Positions 1 through 5,741 of a stretch of 6,598 nt of DNA are shown here, in pieces. The position numbers and the translations under genes are program-made. Numbering within the stretch: the stretch's first letter is position 1; each line of letters starts with the position of its first letter. Source of the DNA: Rhodoblastus sp. (GTDB taxonomy: Bacteria > Pseudomonadota > Alphaproteobacteria > Rhizobiales > Beijerinckiaceae); the NCBI GenBank assembly GCA_013693735.1, contig CP059255.1, forward strand, positions 227,160-233,757, in the 5' to 3' direction. The notes beneath the pieces are model-generated. The model saw nothing but the letters and a program-made list of their open reading frames with translations. It had not been told where the DNA came from and made no database searches.

Positions 1-158
1 GCGCGCGTCCCTCCCGCGCCCGGCGACGTCGGCCAGGGCTGACGCGCAGGACGCCGGCATCAAGGACGGCGGGGCGCCGGCGTCAACCGGCGCCGCGCGG
101 GGCGAAGAGGCCCGCTCGGCCGCCCTGCCCGGCTCGGGCGATTTGCCCGCGTCGGCCC
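1..158. other. Region downstream of the podJ-like stop, no supported gene
   Basis: No recognisable protein is encoded here. The minus-strand frame whose codons start at multiples of 3 stays open to the window edge and has GC-rich third positions, so the podJ-like protein might extend through it after one more indel, or another gene might start beyond the edge. A plus-strand frame open from base 1 stops at 40-42 and could be the last codons of a convergent gene, but 13 residues are too few to judge. The clearest structure is the inverted repeat at 73-94. Confidence 0.4.
73..94. repeat. Perfect 8-bp inverted repeat, possible terminator stem
   Basis: GGCGCCGG (73-80) and CCGGCGCC (87-94) can pair around the six-base loop CGTCAA. 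The stem lies about 65 bases beyond the podJ-like stop codon, where a transcript end is expected. No run of T follows on either strand, so a standard intrinsic terminator is not shown. In DNA this GC-rich, such palindromes also arise by chance. Confidence 0.35.
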
Positions 159-737
159 TCAGCCCGCGCGCGGACGCCCGATCGGACGCACGCCGACGCC
201 GCCGAAAGGCGCAGGCACGGCGCCGGATTCCGCCTTGTCCCAGCCGCCGGGCGGCGGCGCGACCTCGTTCGCGGCGCGTTCGAGCGGTTTGGCGCGGAAC
301 AATTCGGCCGTGCGCTTGGCGTCTTCAAGCAGCTTGGGATCGAGCTTGGCGGCGATCTCCTCGCGCTTGCGGCCGGCGTCCTCGTCGCCCTGCCTGGCGG
401 CGGTCGCGAACCAAGCATAGCTCAGCGCCAGATTCTGTTCGACGCCCAGACCGCGGGCGTAAAGGATCGCCAGATTATACTGGCTGTCGCGCACGCCGAA
501 TTCCGCGGCTTTGCCGAACAATTGCGCAGCGGCGGCGTAGTCGGGCTTGTCGCCTGCGCCCTCGGCGGTCAACACGGCGAGATTGTGCATCGCCCGCGCG
601 TTGCCGGCGTCGGCGGCGCGCTGATACCAGGATTTCGCCTGCGCGAGGTCGCGCGAGCGCCGACGCCCTTCTCGTAAAGCGCGCCAAGGCGATATTGGGC
701 CGGAGCGAGACCCTTCTCGGCGGCGCGTTCGAGCCAT
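159..737 (-). CDS. PodJ-like gene, C-terminal Sel1 fragment
   Basis: The first 27 or so residues are out of frame. From about 660 downward the frame is correct and carries the end of Sel1 repeat 2 (RSRDLAQAKSWYQRAADAGN), repeat 3 (AMHNLAVLTAEGAGDKPDYA) and repeat 4 (SQYNLAILYARGLGVEQNLA). A charged helix (KREEIAAKLDPKLLEDAKRT) and the tail NEVAPPPGGWDKAESG follow. Sel1 repeats are TPR-like helical hairpins used for protein contacts; this part should lie in the periplasm. The tail PPPGGWDK resembles the end of related proteins. The TGA at 161-159 is therefore plausible as the real stop, although another indel near 200 cannot be excluded. Confidence 0.65.
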   Translation of the reverse strand: MARTRRREGSRSGPISPWRALREGRRRSRDLAQAKSWYQRAADAGNARAMHNLAVLTAEGAGDKPDYAAAAQLFGKAAEFGVRDSQYNLAILYARGLGVEQNLALSYAWFATAARQGDEDAGRKREEIAAKLDPKLLEDAKRTAELFRAKPLERAANEVAPPPGGWDKAESGAVPAPFGGVGVRPIGRPRAG

Positions 738-811
738 TGCGCCGCCGCCTTGGCGTCTTTCTGGACCCCGCCGCGGCCCTCCAGAAAGCGGACGCCCGTT
801 TCATATTCGGC
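378..811 (-). repeat. Four Sel1-type (TPR-like) repeats in the PodJ-like protein
   Basis: The four units start at AEYETGV (811), AQYRLGA (700), AMHNLAV (593) and SQYNLAI (485). Each has the Sel1 pattern A-x-x-x-L/V-G/A near its start, a Gly-rich turn (EGRG, EKGVG, AEGAG, ARGLG), a hydrophobic/aromatic position (W, Y, F) and a final A-A-x-x-G. Repeat 2 is complete only if one base is restored near 660. Confidence 0.85.
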
Positions 812-1327
812 GGCTGCGTCGCCGGCCGCGGCGGCCTCCGCAGGTGCGCGGGCCGGACGCCGCGCCGCCGCGCCCCAGAGTCCCCGTCGAGGCCGGATCT
901 CCGCGTCCGGCCGCGGCCGAGGAGTGGGCGCCGCCGCTGGCGACGAAACGGACGGCGTCGGGGAGGGCGACATGGCGCCGGAGGGCTGAATCGGCGCGGA
1001 GCCAGGCGCGGGAGCCGTCGCGGCGGCGTCGGATTTGCCGGGCCCGGATTTGCCCGGATCGAGGGCGGACGAGGGTCCCGTCTCGACGCGCGCGCCGGGC
1101 TTCGACTCGGCCTTGGCGTCAGACTTGGCTGCGTCAGACTTGGCCGCGTCAGACTTGGCGCCGGGGCGGACCTCGATCCGCCCGCCCGGCTTGGCGGCGT
1201 CGGCGGGCGACTCCAGCATCGCGCCGGACCCCGGTTTGCCGGGCGTGAAATTCATATACATCAAGGCGCCAAGCGCCAGAGTGAGTCCGATCAGGCCGAT
1301 CAGGATCGGACGTTTGCGCGCGGCCAA
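569..1327 (-). CDS. PodJ-like gene, transmembrane and first Sel1 fragment
   Basis: The fragment opens with the only clear membrane helix of the large protein (RPILIGLIGLTLALGALMYM, 1312-1253). It is preceded by Arg/Lys, which suggests a cytoplasmic N-side and a periplasmic C-side. A disordered linker rich in Pro, Ala, Ser, Lys and Asp follows, including three AKSDA units. Sel1 repeat 1 begins at AEYETGVRF (811), and repeat 2 starts at AQYRLGALYEKGVG (700) before the frame breaks near 660. The last 30 or so residues are out of frame. An Arg/Trp-containing stretch near 910-870 has poor codon usage, and reading it one register over gives IPASTGTLG, so a further compensating indel pair is possible. 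The ATG at 1327 is not a gene start. Confidence 0.6.
   Translation of the reverse strand: MAARKRPILIGLIGLTLALGALMYMNFTPGKPGSGAMLESPADAAKPGGRIEVRPGAKSDAAKSDAAKSDAKAESKPGARVETGPSSALDPGKSGPGKSDAAATAPAPGSAPIQPSGAMSPSPTPSVSSPAAAPTPRPRPDAEIRPRRGLWGAAARRPARAPAEAAAAGDAAAEYETGVRFLEGRGGVQKDAKAAAQWLERAAEKGLAPAQYRLGALYEKGVGARATSRRRNPGISAPPTPATRGRCTISPC
1116..1160 (-). repeat. Three tandem 15-bp units encoding AKSDA in the periplasmic linker
   Basis: Three head-to-tail copies of a 15-base unit (GCGTCAGACTTGGCN on the plus strand) start at 1116, 1131 and 1146. They differ only at the last base, and on the minus strand they encode a repeated Ala-Lys-Ser-Asp-Ala motif. The linker probably varies in length between strains by slippage of this unit. 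Confidence 0.85.
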
Positions 1328-2892
1328 CCCCTGAAGCGACGCACGGCGCGTTTCGGGCTCGTCGATCGCCGGGGTTCGTCGTCGTCAAGTTGGGCGCGCG
1401 CCTTGGCTTTGGCGGCGAGCTTGGCGACCGCCTCGTTCTTGCCCGCCTCCGCGGCCTTGGAGGTTTCGGCCTTGCCGACGTCGCCCTTTCCGGTCTTGGC
1501 CAGGATGGCGGCGCGGGCGGCCTGGGCGGCGCTGGCGGCGCGAGCGGCGATGCCGGAGGCCGGCTCCGGCGTCTCCACCGCGGTCTGCTGCGTCATGCGC
1601 CGCGCGGCGGCGATGAAGGCGGCGGCGTCGCGGCGCTCCGGAGGGTCGGAGGCGGCCGGGCCGCGCCCTTCGCTGGGATCGATCAGCAAATCTTCCGCGA
1701 GCGCCGACACAGCGGAGGGAACGGCCGACGGGGCGGAGCGGGCGGCGCGCACGCCCGCCTGCGGAAGCTGCCGAGTTTGACCGACGCCGAGCGGTTCGTC
1801 CGCGAAGCCGTCGTCCGGCACGGCACGGGCGAGCGCGGCTGCGCGAGGCGCCAGCGCCGGCGCTTGCGCGACGGGACGCAGATCGACCTCGTCCTCCAGC
1901 TGGGCGAGGCGGTCGACGATCTTTTCAAGCGTGTCGTGGACGGCGCCGAGCGTGGCGTTGGAGCGACGTTCGGCCTCGCCCTGCCTGGCCTTGAGCGCTT
2001 CGATCTCCTCACTCGACGCCGCATCGGGGCTCAAGCCCTGCGTCATCGCCTCGCGCAAAGCCACGCGCGCGGCCTCCTGCGCCGTCTGGCTGGCGCCGTC
2101 GCGGATCTGGTCAAGACGATCCATCAAGCCGGCGACCGCGCCCGACAAAGCGGAGACGTCAGCCGAACCATCCTCGGCGCGGTCCAGGCGCTCCGCCAGT
2201 CGTCCGACCTCGGAACGCAACGCGTTCAGCGTCTCGTCCTGAAACCCCGGGCGGCGAATCTCGGACACGCGTTCGGAGATGTCGGAGAGCAACAGGCGCA
2301 ATGTTTGCTCCTGCTGCGGGGTGACGCCGGACGCAGGCGGCTCCTCGCCGCCGCGAACGCGGCGCGCCACCTCGTCGGCGATCAGCCCGACGTCATGAGC
2401 GGGCGAGGCGGGAGCCGCGCCGATCCGATCGGCGAGATCGGCGACGCGACGCTCCAGCGCATGAATGGCGGAATCGCCGCCGGCCATCATCTGACGCAGC
2501 TCCCGCATCGCCTCGGACAGGGCCGCCGAGGCGCCGTCCGACCCGGCCGAAGACAAGGCGAAAGAGGCCGCGCCGCCCTCGCGCTCCGAGGCGAAGCGGT
2601 CGAGCCGATCGGCGAGACCGGCGATCTGACGCTCCAACGCCTGATTTTCGCGGGCTTTGGCGCCGGCGCCGGCGCTCATCAGGGCGCGAATTTCGGCGAG
2701 AGTCTCGCTGAGCCCTTCGTTTGCGGGATCGACCGCGATCAGGCGGTCGAGACGCCCGGCCAGGCCTTCGATCTGACGCTCCAACGCCTTGACGGCGCCG
2801 ACAGGGGCGGCCGAGCCGACCAGGGCGCGGATCTCGTCGAGAGCGGACGCCAAACGCGGCGCGTCGCCGGGCGCCGCGCCGAGGCGATCCAT
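1300..2892 (-). CDS. PodJ-like gene, coiled-coil fragment 2
   Basis: This is the longest uninterrupted in-frame stretch of the podJ-like gene, about 1,520 bases from just above the ATG at 2892 (the frame continues upstream as RRLGALAEKM) down to about 1371. It is nearly all coiled coil, with repeated modules of the type IRALM...ALERQIxxLAxRLDRL. Later segments include EIRRPGFQDETLNALRSEVG and HDTLEKIVDRLAQLEDEVDL. An Ala/Pro-rich region follows, then a Lys/Ala-rich stretch (AKTGKGDVGKAETSKAAEAG) that probably forms the juxtamembrane segment. After QLDDDEP the listed frame is wrong; the true sequence continues one register over as AIDEPETRRASLQGLAARKR and runs into the membrane helix. The ATG at 2892 is an internal Met. 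Confidence 0.65.
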   Translation of the reverse strand: MDRLGAAPGDAPRLASALDEIRALVGSAAPVGAVKALERQIEGLAGRLDRLIAVDPANEGLSETLAEIRALMSAGAGAKARENQALERQIAGLADRLDRFASEREGGAASFALSSAGSDGASAALSEAMRELRQMMAGGDSAIHALERRVADLADRIGAAPASPAHDVGLIADEVARRVRGGEEPPASGVTPQQEQTLRLLLSDISERVSEIRRPGFQDETLNALRSEVGRLAERLDRAEDGSADVSALSGAVAGLMDRLDQIRDGASQTAQEAARVALREAMTQGLSPDAASSEEIEALKARQGEAERRSNATLGAVHDTLEKIVDRLAQLEDEVDLRPVAQAPALAPRAAALARAVPDDGFADEPLGVGQTRQLPQAGVRAARSAPSAVPSAVSALAEDLLIDPSEGRGPAASDPPERRDAAAFIAAARRMTQQTAVETPEPASGIAARAASAAQAARAAILAKTGKGDVGKAETSKAAEAGKNEAVAKLAAKAKARAQLDDDEPRRSTSPKRAVRRFRGWPRANVRS

Positions 2893-3225
2893 TTTCTCGG
2901 CCAGCGCGCCGAGGCGGCGGTCGGCTGTTCGGCGACGACATGCGAGACGGCGGGCTCCTCGGCGCGGGCCTCGCCCAGGCGCGCGATCTGCTCGGACAGC
3001 GCCGCGACGCGGCCTTCGAGCGCGTCGACCGAACCGGACGGAACGGCGGCCGACATCATGGCGCGGATTTCGCCGATCGCCTGGGCGATCTCCGGCGGGC
3101 CGACGTGGGCAGGGGCGAAGGCCAGTCGATCGAGACGGTCGCCCAACGCCGCGATCTGGCGCTCGACGCGGTCGATCGGCGCGGGACGACGAAGGGCGTC
3201 GTCGAGCAGAGAGCGGATTTCGGCG
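2413..3225 (-). repeat. Five diverged copies of a coiled-coil module of about 33 residues
   Basis: The module pairs an (E)IRALM-type segment with ALERQIxxLAxRLDRL. Copies run at about 3225-3118 (EIRSLLDD, RVERQIAALGDRLDRLA), 3075-2970 (EIRAMMSA, ALEGRVAALSEQIARLG), 2835-2737 (EIRALVGS, ALERQIEGLAGRLDRLI), 2694-2590 (EIRALMSA, ALERQIAGLADRLDRFA) and 2502-2413 (ELRQMMAG, ALERRVADLADRIGA). Two copies share an exact 21-base stretch (2622-2642 and 2769-2789) spaced 147 bp apart, which is 49 codons. Confidence 0.75.
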
Positions 3226-4502
3226 TTCTGGGCCCGCAGCGCCGCCAGTTCGGACGCGTCGACGCCGCCGGAGCGGCCGGTCGCGCCGTCGAAGCGGCGC
3301 ACGACGTCCTGCAAAGCGCGCTCGATCGCGGCGAAGCCGGGGCGCGGATCAAGCGCGCTCAACATGTCGCGCATCTCGGCCGCAAGGTTGGCGAGGGGCG
3401 CGGTGACGGCTTCCGGGCCCTCGGCGCGCGACGCCTCGACGCGGCGGCCAAGATCGCGCACGGCGCGTTCGAGCTGGGCGAGGGGCTGGCGCGCGTCGAG
3501 ATCGTGCATGCTGCGGGCGACGGCGGCGATTTCGCGGCGGACGTCCTCGATCTCCTGCGCGCCCACCGTCGCGGCGGGGCGGGCGGCGGCCTTGCGCATC
3601 TCCTCCATACGCTCGGCGAGGCGGCCCACCTCGCTTTGCAGGCCACGCATCATCGGCTCGATCTGCGGAGCGGGCGCGCGCGCGGCGGCCTCCTGGACGG
3701 CGCGCACCGCCGCATCCTGCGCGGCGAGCAACGCGGCGTCCTGGGCGACCTTCGCGGCGGCGCGCGCGGCGGCCTCGCGGGCGGCGTCCTCGGCGCGGGC
3801 GGCGGCGGCCCGCCGCTCGGCCTCGGCGCGGGCGGCGGCCTCCTGCGCCGCGCGGGCGGCGGCCTCTTGCGCGGCTCGGGCGGCGGCGTCCTGGGCGACG
3901 CGCTCGAAGCGTTCGGCGAACTGATCGAGGCGGGCGTCGGCTGTTCGGGACTGATCGCGGCGGACGTCGGCGCGGGCGCGGGCGCGGCGGGACGGCGCGC
4001 GGAGCGCGCCGGTTCGTCGAGGTCGCGCTGGCGACGTTCGATCTCGGCGACGAGGTCTGAAACCGGAGCGCGGCCGACCGGGGACGCGCGGCGACCGGGG
4101 CCAGCGCCGCGGGCGCAGCGGGGACGAAAGAGGAGACGGGCCGCGACGCCGGCGCGCGCGCGGCGCCGGCTCGGGGCGCGGCGCGCGGTTCACCGCTTCG
4201 AGGACGGCGGCGAGCTTACGCTCGATGGCTTCGATCGCCTTGTCCTGCGCGGGATCGCGCTGGGCGACGCGCGGACGGTCGAGGCGGGAGACGACGTGAT
4301 CGAGCCGTGCGCCGAGATCGCGCAAGGTCGCGTCGATCTGGCCGTCGATCCGGGGATCGCGCTGTTGCGGACGGTCGAGGCGCGCCATCACATGGTCGAG
4401 CCGCGCGCCGATGTCGCGCAAGGCGCCGTCGACATGGTCGCGCAGACCGGCGTCGGCGGGCTCGCGCTCCGGCCGCGCGGCGCGGCGCGCCAGCGACTCC
4501 AT
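2739..4502 (-). CDS. PodJ-like gene, coiled-coil fragment 1
   Basis: Only part of this open frame is true protein. From 4502 to about 4165 it reads as coiled coil, including a 31-residue duplication (ALRDIGARLDHVMARLDRP, then TLRDLGARLDHVVSRLDRP). From about 4165 to 3945 the frame is Arg-rich with poor third positions; the coding sequence there runs in the two other registers (first SRPVSSFVPAAPAALAPVAA, then PVSDLVAEIERRQRDLDEPA). From about 3940 to 2930 it is again correct, with an Ala-rich helix (AAQEAAARA units) and then heptad-like coiled coil containing IEDVRREIAAVARSMHDLDA. Its last 60 or so residues, after VSHVVAEQ, are out of frame. The ATG at 4502 is an internal Met, not the gene start. 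Confidence 0.6.
   Translation of the reverse strand: MESLARRAARPEREPADAGLRDHVDGALRDIGARLDHVMARLDRPQQRDPRIDGQIDATLRDLGARLDHVVSRLDRPRVAQRDPAQDKAIEAIERKLAAVLEAVNRAPRPEPAPRARRRRGPSPLSSPLRPRRWPRSPRVPGRPRSGFRPRRRDRTSPARPRRTGALRAPSRRARARADVRRDQSRTADARLDQFAERFERVAQDAAARAAQEAAARAAQEAAARAEAERRAAAARAEDAAREAAARAAAKVAQDAALLAAQDAAVRAVQEAAARAPAPQIEPMMRGLQSEVGRLAERMEEMRKAAARPAATVGAQEIEDVRREIAAVARSMHDLDARQPLAQLERAVRDLGRRVEASRAEGPEAVTAPLANLAAEMRDMLSALDPRPGFAAIERALQDVVRRFDGATGRSGGVDASELAALRAQNAEIRSLLDDALRRPAPIDRVERQIAALGDRLDRLAFAPAHVGPPEIAQAIGEIRAMMSAAVPSGSVDALEGRVAALSEQIARLGEARAEEPAVSHVVAEQPTAASARWPRKWIASARRPATRRVWRPLSTRSAPWSARPPLSAPSRRWSVRSKAWPGVSTA
3675..3905 (-). repeat. Alanine-rich helical repeat in the PodJ-like protein
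   Basis: About 75 residues are mostly Ala with spaced Gln, Glu, Arg and Asp, arranged as AAQEAAARA-type units, then RAEAERRAAAARAEDAAREA, then AQDAALLAAQDAAVRAVQEA. The spacing fits a single long alpha helix. Repeated GGCGGCCTC/GCGCGGGC words make this stretch hard to align and sequence. Confidence 0.75.
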
Positions 4503-5073
4503 GCGATGTTCGAGCCGATCGAGACTCGCGGATTTCGACGTCGGCGGCCTCGCGGCCGTCGTCGCCCTGATCCTCCAGCCGCGCCTCCAGGTCGCCGAGA
4601 CGGTCGGCGACGGTGGCGAGCGGCGGCGGTCCGCGAGGAGGCGCGGGCGGCGCGACGCTCGAACGCGTCCACGGCGCTTTCCAGCAAGCGCTCCGCTTCG
4701 GCGGAGCGCAGACCGCGGGCGGCGGGACGGCGCGGGCGAAGCCCTCCTCGTCGCGCGCCTCGTCGCGGCGGGCGCGGCGCGGCCGGCGGCCGCCGCGCTC
4801 GTCGCCTTGACGATCGCGGCCGCGTTTCTCGCGCCACCGCCGGTTCTCGTCGTCGTCGCGTCCGCTCATGCGCGACAGCCGTCCGGCCACCGCTTCGAGC
4901 CGGTCGTCGTCGCCGAAATCCTCAACGTCGACGCCCATCTCGGCCGCCTGTTCGGCGATCACCTCGTTCATCCAGTCGCCGACGCTCATGCCGGCGCGGC
5001 GCGCGGCCTCTTCGGCGGCCTGTCGCGCGTCGAACCCGACGCCTTTGATCGACCAGGATGCGGCTCTTGTCAT
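4216..5073 (-). CDS. PodJ-like gene, N-terminal fragment
   Basis: This open frame carries the true start of the podJ-like gene. Residues 1-30 read as the family N-terminus (SWSIKG, then ARRAGMSVGDWMNEVI), a helical segment typical of Hyphomicrobiales PodJL-type proteins. An acidic stretch (VEDFGDDD) and a highly charged Arg/Asp/Glu region follow, up to about residue 118. The frame is correct from 5073 to about 4725. It is then wrong for about 75 bases, where the coding frame reads ARGLRSAEAERLLESAVDAF in another register. It is right again from about 4650 to 4530 (ATVADRLGDLEARLEDQGDD). The remainder to 4216 is an Arg-rich out-of-frame tail and not real protein. No clear Shine-Dalgarno sequence precedes the ATG. 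Confidence 0.6.
   Translation of the reverse strand: MTRAASWSIKGVGFDARQAAEEAARRAGMSVGDWMNEVIAEQAAEMGVDVEDFGDDDRLEAVAGRLSRMSGRDDDENRRWREKRGRDRQGDERGGRRPRRARRDEARDEEGFARAVPPPAVCAPPKRSACWKAPWTRSSVAPPAPPRGPPPLATVADRLGDLEARLEDQGDDGREAADVEIRESRSARTSHGVAGAPRRAAGARARRRRSARPCRRRLARHRRAARPCDGAPRPSATARSPDRRPDRRDLARSRRTARSRRLPPRPSARRPARSRAGQGDRSHRA
4251..4424 (-). repeat. 31-residue tandem duplication in the N-terminal coiled coil
   Basis: ALRDIGARLDHVMARLDRP (from 4424) recurs as TLRDLGARLDHVVSRLDRP, aligned at 4331, a 93-bp period. Both copies are followed by a QRDP-type linker. The DNA copies are similar but not identical, so the duplication is not very recent. Confidence 0.8.
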
Positions 5074-5155
5074 GGATCAGCCCGATCAGCGGAAAGCTTG
5101 AAATTTCGTCCGAAGCGTCGAGCCGGGCGCGCGGAGACGCGTCGAGCCGTAGCCG

Positions 5156-5195
5156 TTAACCAAGGTTTCCGCGCGCATGGTGAAGAAATGGTTAA
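5156..5195. promoter_or_regulatory. CtrA-like half-sites in the divergent intergenic region
   Basis: TTAACCAA lies at 5156-5163 on the plus strand. On the minus strand, TTAACCAT (5195-5188) and the near-match TTCACCAT (5184-5177) sit 11 bp apart, about one helical turn. TTAACCAT is a known half-site form of the alphaproteobacterial cell-cycle regulator CtrA (full site TTAA-N7-TTAA). The cluster lies 80-120 bp upstream of the podJ-like start, and Caulobacter podJ is known to be cell-cycle controlled. The motif match is seen directly; binding is inferred. Confidence 0.45.
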
Positions 5196-5238
5196 GGCTG
5201 ATCCGTTTTGACGCAACGCGCCGGCGACGCGCCGCGCC

Positions 5239-5266
5239 TTGGGCGGCGCAGGAGCGCCGTGCTAGA
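5239..5266 (+). promoter_or_regulatory. Candidate sigma-70-type promoter for DUF983-SURF1
   Basis: TTGGGC (5239-5244) and GCTAGA (5261-5266) lie 16 bases apart, and the second ends 40 bases upstream of the DUF983 ATG. A TAGA-type -10 with a TTG -35 is common in alphaproteobacteria. GCTAGA runs into a GANTC site (GATTC, 5265-5269), the target of the cell-cycle methylase CcrM. The match is weak, and only the position makes it worth listing. Confidence 0.3.
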
Positions 5267-5295
5267 TTCGCGCGGCGCGCCGCAGCGGCGGCCGC

Positions 5296-5300
5296 AGGAG
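5296..5300 (+). promoter_or_regulatory. Ribosome binding site of the DUF983 gene
   Basis: AGGAG ends six bases before the ATG at 5307. This fixes the start there rather than at in-frame upstream codons, which lie in poorly coding sequence with no such site. Confidence 0.75.
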
Positions 5301-5306
5301 CCCGCG

Positions 5307-5741
5307 ATGTCACAAATCAATCAGCAGGAACAGTCTGTTAACGCGCAGCCAGCGGAGGCCGCGCCCGCACCGCAGGCGCGGCGGTGGCCCACGCCGCCGA
5401 TGTCGGCGGGGCTGGCGGGGCGATGCCCGCGCTGCGGCGAGGCGGCGATGTTTCAAGGTTTGTTAACGCTGAAGCCGCGCTGCGAGGTTTGCGGGCTCGA
5501 CTACGCCTTCGCCGATTCGGCGGACGGGCCGGCGGTTTTCGTGATGCTGACGACCGGCTTCGCCGCGGTCGGGCTCGCTTTGTTCATCGAGGCGATGTGG
5601 GAGCCGCCGTTCTGGGTGCATCTGATCGTCACGCTGCCGCTCTGCGCGCTGATCTGCCTGGCGACGCTGCGGCCGCTCAAGGGCTTAATGGTGTTCCTGC
5701 AATTCAGAAACAAGGCCGAGCAGGGCCGGCTGGCGCCGTGA
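5307..5741 (+). CDS. DUF983 zinc-ribbon membrane protein
   Basis: This 144-residue protein has a polar N-terminus of about 35 residues, then the zinc-ribbon-like pair CPRC (40-43) and CEVC (59-62) separated by GEAAMFQGLLTLKPR. Two membrane helices follow, about 75-96 (PAVFVMLTTGFAAVGLALFI) and 102-121 (WVHLIVTLPLCALICLATLR). The segment RPLKGLMVFLQFRNKA near the C-terminus is typical of DUF983. The function is unknown. In alphaproteobacteria the gene commonly sits between cytochrome oxidase subunit III and SURF1, so a part in oxidase assembly or metal handling is often suspected but not shown. Here it heads the plus-strand cluster, its stop overlaps the SURF1 GTG by four bases, and its reading frame is intact, unlike its neighbours. 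Confidence 0.9.
   Translation: MSQINQQEQSVNAQPAEAAPAPQARRWPTPPMSAGLAGRCPRCGEAAMFQGLLTLKPRCEVCGLDYAFADSADGPAVFVMLTTGFAAVGLALFIEAMWEPPFWVHLIVTLPLCALICLATLRPLKGLMVFLQFRNKAEQGRLAP

Larger units (their letters stand above)
159..5073 (-). pseudogene. podJ: PodJ-like polarity protein with Sel1 repeats, frame broken about nine times
   Basis: This is one gene spread over all three minus-strand frames. In PodJ and its relatives (PodJL in Hyphomicrobiales), a cytoplasmic coiled coil organises one cell pole and a periplasmic Sel1/TPR part follows a single membrane helix; the same order is visible here. Repaired, it encodes about 1,640 codons: the N-terminal motif SWSIKGVGFDARQAAEEAAR, a coiled coil to about residue 1235, one TM helix (1312-1253), a low-complexity linker, then four Sel1 repeats (811-378). 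Frame changes lie near 4715-4728, 4637-4658, 4521-4534, 4151-4172, 4063-4088, 3936-3948, 2920-2932, 1371-1374 and 656-664. Seven need one base added and two need one removed. GC-rich third positions and sensible protein resume after each. The ATG at 5073-5071 is chosen because an in-frame TGA lies two codons upstream. No peptidoglycan-binding domain is seen, unlike Caulobacter PodJ. The gene is probably intact in the organism. The family assignment rests on architecture and remembered similarity; the exact PodJ name is less certain than one large coiled-coil/Sel1 gene. Confidence 0.8.

Noticed and set aside
1..42. Possible end of a convergent plus-strand gene stopping at 40-42
   Set aside because: Only 13 residues are available and none are recognisable; GC-rich third positions alone are not evidence in this DNA.
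83..418. Minus-strand 111-codon open frame
   Set aside because: It overlaps the in-frame Sel1 C-terminal part in another register, has Arg/Ser/Pro-biased composition and poor third positions, and shows no family similarity.
1390..3924. Long plus-strand open frame of 844 codons opposite the podJ-like gene
   Set aside because: It mirrors the minus-strand coiled coil, is rich in Arg, Gly and Ala without family motifs, and lacks a convincing ribosome binding site. Long antisense open frames are expected in DNA this GC-rich. The same applies to the plus-strand frames at 143-1780 and 2940-5048.
2920..3948. Programmed -1 ribosomal frameshifting at the two identical words
   Set aside because: CGAACAG is not a slippery X-XXY-YYZ heptamer, and about nine shifts of both directions would be needed in one gene, with another in SURF1.
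2413..4424. Repeated DNA words as a possible CRISPR or mobile-element repeat
   Set aside because: The repeats are diverged, in frame, and encode coiled-coil modules. There are no regular spacers, terminal inverted repeats or transposase.
5208..5306. Upstream extension of DUF983 to an earlier in-frame start
   Set aside because: The extension has unlike composition, overlaps the candidate promoter, and the AGGAG six bases before the ATG at 5307 fits that start.
5086..5313. Minus-strand 75-codon open frame in the divergent intergenic region
   Set aside because: It starts inside the DUF983 gene, is Ala/Arg-rich, and covers the regulatory-looking region; no family motif or ribosome binding site is seen.
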